Assembly: GCA_007117065.1 (NCBI GenBank)
Contig: SKHI01000018.1
Span: 1-34,619, forward strand
Reading direction: 5' to 3'
Length of the DNA stretch: 34,619 nucleotides
Origin: Candidatus Woesearchaeota archaeon
GTDB lineage: Archaea; Nanobdellota; Nanobdellia; Woesearchaeales; SKIA01
Shown: piece by piece, positions 1 to 7,914 of the stretch
Layout of the letters: each line of letters starts with the position of its first letter
Numbering within the stretch: position 1 is the stretch's first letter
Notes under the pieces: generated by a model
The model's database searches: none
Told to the model about the DNA's origin: nothing
What the model saw: the letters and a program-made list of their open reading frames with translations, nothing else
Program-made: the position numbers and the translations under genes

Positions 1-400
1 CTCCATCAATTGCCTCTATTCCTCCTGTACATCCTGAGTATATTCCAGTGGAACTGAGTTCTGACATTCCTAGAAGTGATGCAACTACTGAGGTTAGATC
101 AGGCAATTGTATCGAATGGCTTGGATTTGTGGATAGTGCGATTCCCTTAATTTCTGATATTTTAACTCCTGATTGTTCTAGTGCTTTGTGCGCCGCAACA
201 GCAAGTAATATGGGGCCATTTTCTTTGTCTGAACAATGGTATCTTGTATGAATGCCTGTTGATCTCTTTATCTGGTTTTCGGTGTATGTTTTTTCTTCTC
301 CAGTTGGTAAACGAAATATTTTTCCTATAAAGGACTCATTCGGTATTTTTTTTGATCCAAGTGTGCTTCCCATCCCAAGAATGTATGTGTGTGGTTGCAT
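1..400 (-). CDS. FabH-like 3-oxoacyl-ACP synthase III family protein, cut off by the window edge
   Basis: The minus strand stays open from an ATG at 400 to the left edge, giving the first ~133 residues. The start reads ILGMGSTLGSKKIPNESF, the usual KAS III N-terminus, and YSGCTGGIEAI puts the expected nucleophilic Cys at about residue 124 (Cys112 in E. coli FabH). The stretch before it (KALEQSGVKISEIKGIAL) matches the family as well. KAS III enzymes condense an acyl-CoA with malonyl-ACP; the His and Asn of the triad lie outside the window. A TATA-like element at 421-430 lies 26 nt upstream, so the mRNA may be leaderless. It is divergent from dus. HMG-CoA synthase shares the fold, but the active-site context here looks more like FabH. 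The thiolase-fold family is well supported; the substrate is not. Confidence 0.8.
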   Translation of the reverse strand, partial: MQPHTYILGMGSTLGSKKIPNESFIGKIFRLPTGEEKTYTENQIKRSTGIHTRYHCSDKENGPILLAVAAHKALEQSGVKISEIKGIALSTNPSHSIQLPDLTSVVASLLGMSELSSTGIYSGCTGGIEAIDG

Positions 401-420
401 ACTGTGTGTATCGCTGCACA

Positions 421-430
421 ACTTATATTT
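421..430 (-). promoter_or_regulatory. TATA-like box for the FabH-like gene
   Basis: Read on the minus strand, the AAATATAAGT element is centred about 26 nt upstream of the ATG at 400. This is the spacing expected for an archaeal leaderless promoter and agrees with that start choice. Confidence 0.5.
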
Positions 431-501
431 GTTTTGTTTTTGTAGTGGTAACGAAATTTTTTTTCGAAGCGTTCAAAAACACTCCCTCACTCCAGGTTGG
501 T

Positions 502-1455
502 ATGACGTATCCTGCACTCAAAGGAAAATTCATTCTTGCTCCCATGAGTGGGGTTTCTGACGTGGCTTTTCGTGTTTTGTGTAAACGTCATGGTGCAGCG
601 ATGACCTATACAGAATTCTGTAGTGCCGACGGTATCGTGCAAGGAAATGCGGTAACAAGAAAACTTTTCTTTCTTTCTGACGAAGAAAATCCAGTTGGGG
701 TGCAATTATTTGGCAGTAACCCTGAAACTGTGCGCAAAGCTGCTCAAGAGGTAGAGGGCAAAGCGAGTGTCATCGATTTTAATCTTGGTTGTCCTGCATG
801 GCATGTAGTACAAAACAATTGTGGTTCTGCTCTCATGAAAGACCCAGATGCTATTGAAGAGTTAGTGCGCACAGTAAGTGCTGCGCTGTCCACGCCGTTT
901 ACGGTAAAAATACGTCTTGGTTTTACTGAGCATACAAAGAATTTTATTCAAGTAGCACAACGATGTGTCGCAGCAGGAGCGGTCGCAGTCGCGCTACATG
1001 CGCGCACGAGCAGGCAAGGATATAGTGGCTCTGCTGATTGGAGTGCGATAAAAGCACTCAAACAAGCCCTTCCCGATACAATTATTATTGGAAATGGTGA
1101 TGTATTCAGTCCTGAAGACGCTGTCCGCATGCTTCAAGAAACTGGTTGCGACTATGTAATGATTGGTCGAGGAGCTCGTAATAATCCATTCATTTTTACC
1201 CAAGCAAACGAGCTTTTGACTACAGGTGCATACACTCCTATTCCTGCTGAAAAAAAGTTCTTCTTATTTGAAGAATACATTAGTCTTGCACAAGAATACG
1301 GTCTTGATTATGCGCGCATAAAAAGTCATGCAATGAGTTTAACAAAGGGCATACCGGGTGCTAAGGAGCTACGTGAACAACTCGTCCGCACAACTTCATT
1401 AATTGAATGCCAGCGTCTTGTAGATATTTTCCGAACAGAAAACGGGTATGTGTGA
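502..1455 (+). CDS. dus: tRNA-dihydrouridine synthase
   Basis: A 317-residue TIM-barrel flavoprotein that reduces uridines to dihydrouridine in tRNA. The N-terminus (KGKFILAPMSGVSDVAFR) is the FMN-binding opening of the Dus family, and NLGCP carries the catalytic Cys at about residue 97. The later GNGDVFSPEDA and MIGRGARNNPFIF segments are the usual phosphate-binding part of the barrel, and a helical C-terminal region follows. The frame is open further upstream, but ATG 502 is preferred because homology begins right there. No clear TATA box sits 25 nt upstream; GGTTGGT just before the ATG may be a weak ribosome-binding site. Divergent from the FabH-like gene. The family is certain; the modified tRNA position cannot be read from the sequence. 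Confidence 0.95.
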   Translation: MTYPALKGKFILAPMSGVSDVAFRVLCKRHGAAMTYTEFCSADGIVQGNAVTRKLFFLSDEENPVGVQLFGSNPETVRKAAQEVEGKASVIDFNLGCPAWHVVQNNCGSALMKDPDAIEELVRTVSAALSTPFTVKIRLGFTEHTKNFIQVAQRCVAAGAVAVALHARTSRQGYSGSADWSAIKALKQALPDTIIIGNGDVFSPEDAVRMLQETGCDYVMIGRGARNNPFIFTQANELLTTGAYTPIPAEKKFFLFEEYISLAQEYGLDYARIKSHAMSLTKGIPGAKELREQLVRTTSLIECQRLVDIFRTENGYV

Positions 1456-1493
1456 GCGTATGTTTCTTATATCAGGACAGTGTTTTATTCTTT

Positions 1494-1703
1494 ATGGACT
1501 CTGAAGAACAAGAGCTTATGCGTGTCTTTTTGCGCACGTGGAGTACTATTGAGTTAACACCAACAGCTCGTCTTGCCTTGCGCGAGGATGTATTTAACAA
1601 GAAAGCGTATTGGGCTGCTCTTGGCCTTGACACGTCCCTTCTTGACGCTGCTCTTGATGCTCCGCATCGTTCTTGGTTTGCACAAAAACTTCAAGAAATC
1701 TGA
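1494..1703 (+). CDS. small protein of unknown function (69 aa)
   Basis: A 69-residue protein starting MDSEEQELMRVFLRTWSTI and ending AHRSW-like in DAPHRSWFAQKLQEI. It is acidic at the N-terminus and mostly helical by eye, with no membrane segment or Cys motif. I do not recognise the family. It begins 38 bp after dus and could share its transcript. Its last 13 bp overlap the end of the convergent metallopeptidase gene. Composition looks protein-like, but a gene this short on this evidence is only moderately sure. Confidence 0.55.
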   Translation: MDSEEQELMRVFLRTWSTIELTPTARLALREDVFNKKAYWAALGLDTSLLDAALDAPHRSWFAQKLQEI

Positions 1704-2677
1704 TACGCGCCTTTTTTTATGATATATGTCCCGTCCAGGAGTTGTACACTTGGTTTGCGCAGGATTCCGTCTGCGTGTTGTGTGCTTGTGTATGGTGCTC
1801 CTGTTTGCTTGGGGTATCCGTGCCCGTGCGCGATATGCACTCCCGGGTACTTTTCATCATGCATTACGTGCCCCAAGAATGTTTTAATCCCTGTATTTGT
1901 TCCCATCCCAAATTCTCCTATTCGTGCAGCGTTTTCATCGACTTGTATGGCTTTGCGTGCTATTCTGAGGAGTTCAGGGTCTGCGCAGCGTATCTCTTGT
2001 ATGACTCCTTCTCGAACAATCCAGTAAATAGGTGTACCTTTGAGTTGTTCAAGAAGTTCCTCTTTTTGTGGGTGGCTTGCAAGTGGCGCGTATGCTCCAT
2101 CAATTACTATTGTTCCATCAACACTCGCAGGATACGTGTATACTTCTGCTGGCAAGAGATTACGTGTTTTTGCGCGCTGTATGACTCCTGTGCTTGCTAG
2201 CCAGGAATACTTGTTCGTATCAAAGCGTATCAATGCGTGTGTGCCTGCAGGGCTGCTGAGAAGTACTTGTTTTTGCTGTTGCATTTTCTCATACACGTGT
2301 TCAGTGCGGTCAATGATTTCTCGTATATCTCCAGTAAACGCGCTTGCGAGCACTTCTTGCGTGGCGTCTAGAAGGTTTCCTACTCTTCCTCCACGCTCTT
2401 CTATATAGGTGTTTAGCTCGTCTCTAAACGCTCGTTCATCTCCGTATTGTTTTGTGATTGCATAGATGAGTACATCAATTTCTGCAAGTTCCTTTTTGAG
2501 TTCTTCAGGCAGTGTTATAAGTGGTCTTTGGTCTGCATCTAACCAAAGTATGTTTCCATCTTCTTGCTCAGCGAGTGCGTTAATGAGTTCTCGTGTTGTC
2601 TCATCTCCGAGATATGCGATGCGCTCGTCCGGTTTTTTTTGTATGATCTGGTGAATTTTTTGCGCGTATTGGTTCAT
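1691..2677 (-). CDS. M29 aminopeptidase T / NicX-like metalloenzyme
   Basis: 328 residues. The C-terminal half carries the metal-ligand blocks of the aminopeptidase T (M29) / NicX superfamily: Glu178 in LLPAEVYTYP, Glu255 in IGEFGMGTN, His281 in VHIAHG, and His301 plus Asp303 in TQHADGI. These fit the Glu, Glu, His, His, Asp ligand set known for AmpS-type M29 enzymes. The protein is shorter than classical M29 peptidases (about 410 aa) and its N-terminal half is not recognisable to me. It has no signal peptide, so it should be cytoplasmic, either an aminopeptidase or a NicX-like ring-cleaving dioxygenase. The start at 2677 fits a TATA box 26 nt upstream, apparently shared with rnhB. Fold strong, substrate unknown. 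Confidence 0.82.
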   Translation of the reverse strand: MNQYAQKIHQIIQKKPDERIAYLGDETTRELINALAEQEDGNILWLDADQRPLITLPEELKKELAEIDVLIYAITKQYGDERAFRDELNTYIEERGGRVGNLLDATQEVLASAFTGDIREIIDRTEHVYEKMQQQKQVLLSSPAGTHALIRFDTNKYSWLASTGVIQRAKTRNLLPAEVYTYPASVDGTIVIDGAYAPLASHPQKEELLEQLKGTPIYWIVREGVIQEIRCADPELLRIARKAIQVDENAARIGEFGMGTNTGIKTFLGHVMHDEKYPGVHIAHGHGYPKQTGAPYTSTQHADGILRKPSVQLLDGTYIIKKGAYQIS

Positions 2678-2690
2678 ACATGCTATAATG

Positions 2691-2700
2691 AGAACGTTCT
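2691..2700. repeat. perfect 10-bp palindrome AGAACGTTCT beside the shared TATA
   Basis: AGAACGTTCT equals its own reverse complement. It lies directly against the TATATAT element and between the two divergent start codons (2677 and 2726), so it could be an operator or a recognition element acting on both genes. A chance occurrence is possible. Confidence 0.4.
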
Positions 2701-2707
2701 TATATAT
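2701..2707. promoter_or_regulatory. symmetric TATA element shared by the M29-like gene and rnhB
   Basis: TATATAT is centred 27 nt from the minus-strand ATG (2677) and 22 nt from the plus-strand ATG (2726). No other TATA-like element exists in the 48-bp gap at usable spacing for either gene, so one near-symmetric box may direct leaderless transcription both ways. Confidence 0.55.
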
Positions 2708-2725
2708 GCGTTTCTTCTTTCTGTT

Positions 2726-3340
2726 ATGTATTGCGGGATTGATGAGGCGGGAAGAGGTCCTCTTATCGGGCCTCTTGTCATGGCTGCAGTTCTTGCATGC
2801 GATGCTGATATTCCTGCTGGTGTGCGTGATTCAAAACTGCTCTCAAAAGCTCGACGAGAGGAGTTGTACGAGCAGCTTCTTCTCCTTCCTCACGTCATTC
2901 ACATTGTCTCAGCTCAAGAAGTAGATGAGGCAGTGTTTCAGAATGATTTAAACTGGTTAGAGGCCCGTCACACAGCACAGATAATCAATAAACTTGCTCC
3001 GAAAAGAGCTGTTCTTGACTGTCCTTCACGCAACATTCCTGTGTATCAGTCCTTTGTTGCTCAGAGATGTCCAGGCGTTGAGGTGCATGCACAATTTAAA
3101 GCAGACGTTGACTTCCCTGTCGTTGCTGCTGCAAGTATTCTTGCCAAGGTTGTTCGTGACCGTGTAATTGATGATTTACAAAAACAAGCAGGTTTTGATT
3201 TTGGAAGTGGTTATTTGACTGATCCAAAGACACAGGAGTTTCTCACCCATCACTTCGATAAATATTTTATTGGTTTTCGCAAGAGTTGGAAGCCGTATAA
3301 TAAACGTGTTGCACAAGACGAGCAGAACACGTTGTTTTGA
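2726..3340 (+). CDS. rnhB: ribonuclease HII
   Basis: 204 residues, the usual size for archaeal RNase HII, which cuts the RNA strand of RNA-DNA hybrids and starts removal of misincorporated ribonucleotides. The start MYCGIDEAGRGPLIGPL holds the first catalytic pair, Asp5 and Glu6. A further acidic residue sits in AVLDCPS, and DFPVVAAASILAKVVRD is the conserved core block. The C-terminal GSGYLTDPKT segment is also family-typical. The frame is open upstream, but homology starts at ATG 2726 and the TATA element at 2701-2707 makes a leaderless start there plausible. Divergent from the M29-like gene. Confidence 0.95.
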   Translation: MYCGIDEAGRGPLIGPLVMAAVLACDADIPAGVRDSKLLSKARREELYEQLLLLPHVIHIVSAQEVDEAVFQNDLNWLEARHTAQIINKLAPKRAVLDCPSRNIPVYQSFVAQRCPGVEVHAQFKADVDFPVVAAASILAKVVRDRVIDDLQKQAGFDFGSGYLTDPKTQEFLTHHFDKYFIGFRKSWKPYNKRVAQDEQNTLF

Positions 3341-3425
3341 TTGTTTAGGGTTGGTTTGCTTCTGGGAGGATAACTGACGAACTCTATGCGAAAATTTTTT
3401 TTTAGCACATTTTTGAGAGGAAATG

Positions 3426-3433
3426 CTTTTAAG
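3426..3433 (+). promoter_or_regulatory. TATA-like box for cutA
   Basis: CTTTTAAG is centred about 25 nt before the ATG at 3455, consistent with a leaderless transcript. Confidence 0.4.
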
Positions 3434-3454
3434 CTCTTCTCTCTCTAACAACTC

Positions 3455-3772
3455 ATGGAAATAACTCTTATTACTGTTCTTTGTTCGGATGCTGCTCAAG
3501 CAAAGCATATTGCTCAACGCCTCATTGATAATCGTCTTGTTGCATGCGCAAATTATGCTTCTACAACAAGCATGTACGTCTGGGATGATTCTCTTCAAGA
3601 GCATGACGAAGTCGTTCTTACCCTCAAAACGCTCTCCTCTCACGCATCAGTTGTTGTTCAAGAGATTCAAACAATGCATTCCTACACGACACCATACATC
3701 GCTTCCTCTCTTGTGCAGGTCAGTGATGCCTATGCTGCATGGATGCGTACTCAAGTAAAAAACCCGTTATGA
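3455..3772 (+). CDS. cutA: CutA1 divalent-cation tolerance family protein
   Basis: 105 residues, the normal length of the trimeric, ferredoxin-fold CutA1 proteins. The family blocks are all visible: QRLIDNRLVACANY near the N-terminus, MYVWDDSLQEHDEVVLTLKT in the middle, and SYTTPYI with AYAAWM at the C-terminus. CutA1 was first linked to copper tolerance in E. coli, but its biochemical role is still unsettled. It lies alone between rnhB and smc on the same strand, each with its own TATA-like element. Confidence 0.95.
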   Translation: MEITLITVLCSDAAQAKHIAQRLIDNRLVACANYASTTSMYVWDDSLQEHDEVVLTLKTLSSHASVVVQEIQTMHSYTTPYIASSLVQVSDAYAAWMRTQVKNPL

Positions 3773-3793
3773 TTCCTTGCAGAGCAATAACGC

Positions 3794-3828
3794 TTATAAA
3801 CAAATGGCTGCGTTGTAGTATGTTGGAG
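3794..3828 (+). promoter_or_regulatory. smc promoter: TATA-like TTATAAA and Shine-Dalgarno GGAG
   Basis: TTATAAA at 3794-3800 would place transcription start near 3824. GGAG at 3825-3828 then sits 8 nt before the GTG at 3837. This supports the GTG start and a very short leader, unlike the neighbouring leaderless genes. Confidence 0.45.
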
Positions 3829-3836
3829 AGTATTTC

Positions 3837-6800
3837 GTGACGCAAAAACAGCAACACACTAAAATTGTTCGTATGGAGATGAAAGGTTTCAAATCCTTTG
3901 CAAACAAAGTAACTATTGATTTTACAAATGATTTTAACTGTATTCTTGGACCCAACGGTTCTGGAAAGAGTAATGTATTAGATGCGCTTTGTTTTGTTCT
4001 GGGAAAAGCAGGGAGTAAAAGCTTACGTGCAGAAAAGACTGCAAATCTTATCTATAATGGTGGGAAGACAAAAAGTCCTGCCAAGCAAGGTGAGGTGCAT
4101 ATATGGTTTGATAATGCTTCGCGTATATTTCCCACAGATACTGCCGAAATTAAGATCAGTCGTATCGTAAAAAAAACGGGTACGAGTGCGTATCTTATTA
4201 ATGATGAAACAAGTACTCGCTCAGCAATTAGCGATATGCTTGCACATGCCAGAATTGATGCTGATGGATATAACATTATTTTACAAGGTGATATTGTCCG
4301 TCTTGTCGAAATGAGTCCTGTTGAGCGACGCGGTATCATCGAAGAAATTAGTGGGATTAGTATTTATGAGGAAAAAAAAGATCGTGCTTCTCGTGAACTC
4401 GAACGCGTTGAGGTACAGTTACGAGAGGCTGATATTATTCTTGCAGAACGAAAGACGCATTTAGAAGAGTTGCGTAAAGAGCGTGACCAAGCACAGAAAT
4501 TTAAGGATTTAGAGGATAAGATGCGTCGAAACAAAAAAACCTTGCTTGTTCGTAAGCAGGATGCCAAACTCCTCTCTGTTCAAGATCTTTCAAAAAAGAT
4601 TTCTGAGAGCGAAGAGCAAGTCTCTGCTATTCAGGAAAAAATATCTTCTCTTAAACAAGCTATTCTTGAGAAACGAAAAGAAATCGATGCTATTAGTCGA
4701 GAGGTAGAGGAGAAAGGAGAAAAGGAGCAAGTTGCTCTCATGAAAACTGTTGAGCAATTACGCATAGACCTCGCTCTTAAATCTCAGAGAAAAGAAACTG
4801 TGCGTCAAGAGATAGGACGCATTCAACTTAGAAAAAAGGAATTAGAGGTAAGCAGAAAAGAGGCTGATCAAAAAATTTCTGAGCTGCGAGATAAAATAAC
4901 CTCTGCGGATAAGCGTATAGCGGCGCGTCAACGTGAACTTGATGAATTAGAGAAAAAAATTGTTGCCTTTCAGAAAAAAAATGATCTTGCAAGTGCTTCT
5001 GACATTGATGCGCGCATCAAAGGAATTGAGGAACAAGCAGAAAAGTTACAGGAAGAAATGCAGTCTATGCGTGAGGAACAACAAGAACTTATGCGCAAAA
5101 AAGATCGTTTAGAGTTCCAGTTACATACGATTGATGAAAAAGTTGCAAAAGTTTTAGAAGCGCAAAAAGAGAATAAAGAACAAGTAAAATTACTCCAAAC
5201 ACAACAAAAACAACTTACTACAATAAACGCTCGTCTCTCAACCGTTCTTGACCGAGCAAGCGCTCTTGTGCCTGAGTTACAGACTGCTCAAGGCAAGCTG
5301 CACACCCATACTGAGCAATTAAACAAATTACAAGTTCGCTACGAGCGCATTCAAGAGCGCGCTGCGGGGAGCAGAGCGGTAAAGGAAGTCTTACAGCTTC
5401 GACGAGACAATCCTCGGATATTGGGAACTGTTGCACAGCTTGGGCGCGTCTCCGACCAGTTTAGTCTTGCTTTAGAGGTGGCTGCAGGTGGTCGTTTGCA
5501 AAGCGTTGTTGTAGAAGATGACGTCGCTGCGCAAGAGTGTATTGCGTTTCTTAAGGCACAGCGTTTGGGCGTAGCCACGTTTTTTCCGCTTAATAAAATT
5601 CGTTCTCGCCCCATTCCTTCTGAATTACGTTCCCTTTCCGGTCCGGGAATTCATGGCTTTGCTGTTGACCTTGTGTCTTTTGACAAAAAATATGATTCTG
5701 TATTCTCCTTTGTATTCGCAAGCACTCTTGTTGTAGAAGATATTGCTGTAGCAAGAAGGATTGGTATTGGGCGAACACGGATGGTCACTGTTCAAGGAGA
5801 CCTCATCGAAGCGTCTGGTGCGATGAGTGGCGGGTTTCGTCAGCAACAACAAACGGGGGGCGGTTTTGTTGAAGAAGGGCTTTCACAACAATTATCTACT
5901 GCTGAAAAACACGTGGCTGATTATCAGTCTCTTGTTGCGCGGCTTACTTCTGAGAAGACTGAATTACATGCGGAAATTGAGCAGCTTCGTGAACAAAGAC
6001 ATTCCCTAGAGGACTCCGTGAAAGCACTTGAGCGTGAACTACATCTTGATACAGCTGATCTAGATGCGAGTAAGGGTGATAAAGTCCGTCTTAAAGAGGA
6101 GATTGCAGCACTTGATAACGCCTTAGATGAGGCAATCATTGCTGTTCGGGAAAAAGGAAAGATGCTTGCATCCCTAAAAATGGAAAAACAGACGTTACGA
6201 GAGAAAGTGGATTCCTTACGCAGTCCACAAGCTATTGCTGAGCTAAATGCGTTTGAGCAGCAAAAACGTCTCCTGACTACCGATATTGCCCAAATAACGA
6301 CTGAAAAGAAAGGTTTTGAAGGAAATATTACCTCTATTTATCTTCCTGAACAAGAAAACATTTTACGTATTCTACAACAGCAAGATGAAGAAATAGCTGA
6401 GTTTTCTTCTGAGGAGAAAACTCTGTCTGAGGCTCTTTCTTCAATGCAAAAAGATCTTGTAGAAAAAGAGAAGAAAGAGGCTGAATTTAGAAAACAGTTT
6501 AAGAGCTTGTTTGATTTACGCCAGAAAAAAGAGGCTGAGAAGTCCTCACTAGAAGAAAAGACTATTCGTGAAGAAGATCGTATTCGTCGTCATGAGCACG
6601 AACTCTCAGCGTACAAAATTCAAATCGCAAGTGTAAAAGCTGAACTTGCTGGTATTGAAGAGGAGCTGACAGATTATTCTTCTGTTGAAGTGTATTCTTC
6701 TAAGAAGGATGAGGATATTTCTCGTGAAATTCGTGAATATGATCGTATTGTCTCTCAATTTGGTGCTGTGAACATGAAGGCTCTTGAGATTTATGACCGT

Positions 6801-7349
6801 GTCGAGCAAGAATATACTTCTTTACGTGAGAAAAAAGAAGTGTTGCGTAGTGAGCGCGAAGACGTACTCTTAATGATTAATGAGATTGATACCAAGAAAC
6901 GGGAGTTATTCCTCAAAACGTTTTCAAGCATTGAAGATCATTTCAAACGTATATTCTCAGCACTCTCTACCAAAGGTGATGCGTTCTTAGAGTTAGAAAA
7001 TCCTGAAGATCCGTTATCTGCCGGCCTTACCATTCGTGTGCGCTTATCAGGAACGAAGTTTATGGATATTCGCTCTCTTTCCGGCGGGGAGAAAACGATG
7101 ACTGCTCTTGCATTCCTTTATGCTGTTCAAGAGCATGAGCCAGCAAGCTTTTATGTTCTTGACGAAGTAGATGCTGCTCTTGATAAAAAGAATAGTGAGC
7201 GTCTCGCAAAGTTATTGCGTGAGTACAGTAAAAAAGCACAGTACATTATTATTAGCCACAACGATACTATTATTAGTGAGGCTGATGCGTTGTACGGTGT
7301 TTCTATGGATCAGCACGGAATGAGCCAAGTAACTAGCTTGAAGATATGA
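3837..7349 (+). CDS. smc: chromosome segregation ATPase SMC
   Basis: 1170 residues with the complete SMC plan. The N-terminal ATPase lobe has GFKSFANK and the Walker A GPNGSGKSN (residues 38-46). A long Lys/Glu/Gln-rich coiled coil runs to about 515, the hinge spans about 520-670 (GTVAQLGRVSDQFSLALEVA onward), and a second coil runs to about 1010. The C-terminal lobe has signature LSGGEKTMTALAF near 1080 and Walker B FYVLDEVDAALD near 1105, followed by the ISHN switch. SMC homodimers fold and segregate chromosomes, usually with ScpA/ScpB; neither partner gene is seen here. GTG 3837 is chosen for its Shine-Dalgarno site; ATG 3873 (MEMKGFKSF) is the alternative. Confidence 0.96.
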   Translation: MTQKQQHTKIVRMEMKGFKSFANKVTIDFTNDFNCILGPNGSGKSNVLDALCFVLGKAGSKSLRAEKTANLIYNGGKTKSPAKQGEVHIWFDNASRIFPTDTAEIKISRIVKKTGTSAYLINDETSTRSAISDMLAHARIDADGYNIILQGDIVRLVEMSPVERRGIIEEISGISIYEEKKDRASRELERVEVQLREADIILAERKTHLEELRKERDQAQKFKDLEDKMRRNKKTLLVRKQDAKLLSVQDLSKKISESEEQVSAIQEKISSLKQAILEKRKEIDAISREVEEKGEKEQVALMKTVEQLRIDLALKSQRKETVRQEIGRIQLRKKELEVSRKEADQKISELRDKITSADKRIAARQRELDELEKKIVAFQKKNDLASASDIDARIKGIEEQAEKLQEEMQSMREEQQELMRKKDRLEFQLHTIDEKVAKVLEAQKENKEQVKLLQTQQKQLTTINARLSTVLDRASALVPELQTAQGKLHTHTEQLNKLQVRYERIQERAAGSRAVKEVLQLRRDNPRILGTVAQLGRVSDQFSLALEVAAGGRLQSVVVEDDVAAQECIAFLKAQRLGVATFFPLNKIRSRPIPSELRSLSGPGIHGFAVDLVSFDKKYDSVFSFVFASTLVVEDIAVARRIGIGRTRMVTVQGDLIEASGAMSGGFRQQQQTGGGFVEEGLSQQLSTAEKHVADYQSLVARLTSEKTELHAEIEQLREQRHSLEDSVKALERELHLDTADLDASKGDKVRLKEEIAALDNALDEAIIAVREKGKMLASLKMEKQTLREKVDSLRSPQAIAELNAFEQQKRLLTTDIAQITTEKKGFEGNITSIYLPEQENILRILQQQDEEIAEFSSEEKTLSEALSSMQKDLVEKEKKEAEFRKQFKSLFDLRQKKEAEKSSLEEKTIREEDRIRRHEHELSAYKIQIASVKAELAGIEEELTDYSSVEVYSSKKDEDISREIREYDRIVSQFGAVNMKALEIYDRVEQEYTSLREKKEVLRSEREDVLLMINEIDTKKRELFLKTFSSIEDHFKRIFSALSTKGDAFLELENPEDPLSAGLTIRVRLSGTKFMDIRSLSGGEKTMTALAFLYAVQEHEPASFYVLDEVDAALDKKNSERLAKLLREYSKKAQYIIISHNDTIISEADALYGVSMDQHGMSQVTSLKI

Positions 7350-7399
7350 CTCCTAAAAAAGAGTAACTAATTTAAACAGTTTCTGTTTCACTGTTGTTC

Positions 7400-7888
7400 A
7401 TGCAATATACTGGCCTAGGAGCTGAACTTGGATATTCAGTTGAACCTATTGATTCACTTTCTGGTATTTTGTCCACTCCTACCGCTGTAAACAATCCATT
7501 AGCTTCACAGAACAAAAGCAGTATCACAGTGCATAAGAAGCGAGAGTTGATAGATCCTTCTACAGGATTTGTAGCTTTGCTCCATCAAATCGATGTTCCG
7601 GTACAAACTTCCAATGGAATTACAGAATATTCTTTCTTTTTTGATGGAGGTCATGCAATTAAATTTCGTGAGATAAAACTATCGTTTAATAATTATTTAA
7701 TTACAAGGCGTCCTTCTAGTTTATATGTCTCAAAAGATCACCGTATTGTGAATCAACTAAACTTTGATCGTTGGGTGCCAAAAGATTTACGCTATCAACT
7801 TTCGGGAACGTCTTATCTTAATAAGATTATTGTACCTACAGGAATTCATCTTGCCCTTGGTCGTTGGACGCCTAACGATAAGTTATAA
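7400..7888 (+). CDS. protein of unknown function (162 aa)
   Basis: I do not recognise this family. The protein begins MQYTGLGAELGYSVEPIDSL and has a Ser/Thr/Asn-rich first third. A beta-rich middle follows (ITEYSFFFDGGHAIKFREIKL) and the tail is basic, ending HLALGRWTPNDKL. There is no signal peptide or membrane helix. ATG 7400 is preferred over an in-frame TTG two codons earlier because an AATTTAAAC element about 27 nt upstream suits a leaderless start. It lies 50 bp after smc and converges on the glycosyltransferase gene. Confidence 0.7.
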   Translation: MQYTGLGAELGYSVEPIDSLSGILSTPTAVNNPLASQNKSSITVHKKRELIDPSTGFVALLHQIDVPVQTSNGITEYSFFFDGGHAIKFREIKLSFNNYLITRRPSSLYVSKDHRIVNQLNFDRWVPKDLRYQLSGTSYLNKIIVPTGIHLALGRWTPNDKL

Positions 7889-7914
7889 GTCTACTGGGTG
7901 CGTACAAAGTATAG

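Noticed and set aside
1673-2200. Long plus-strand open frame opposite the M29-like gene
   Set aside because: Its translation is Cys/Ser/Phe-rich low-complexity without motifs, and the opposite strand encodes clear metal-ligand blocks.
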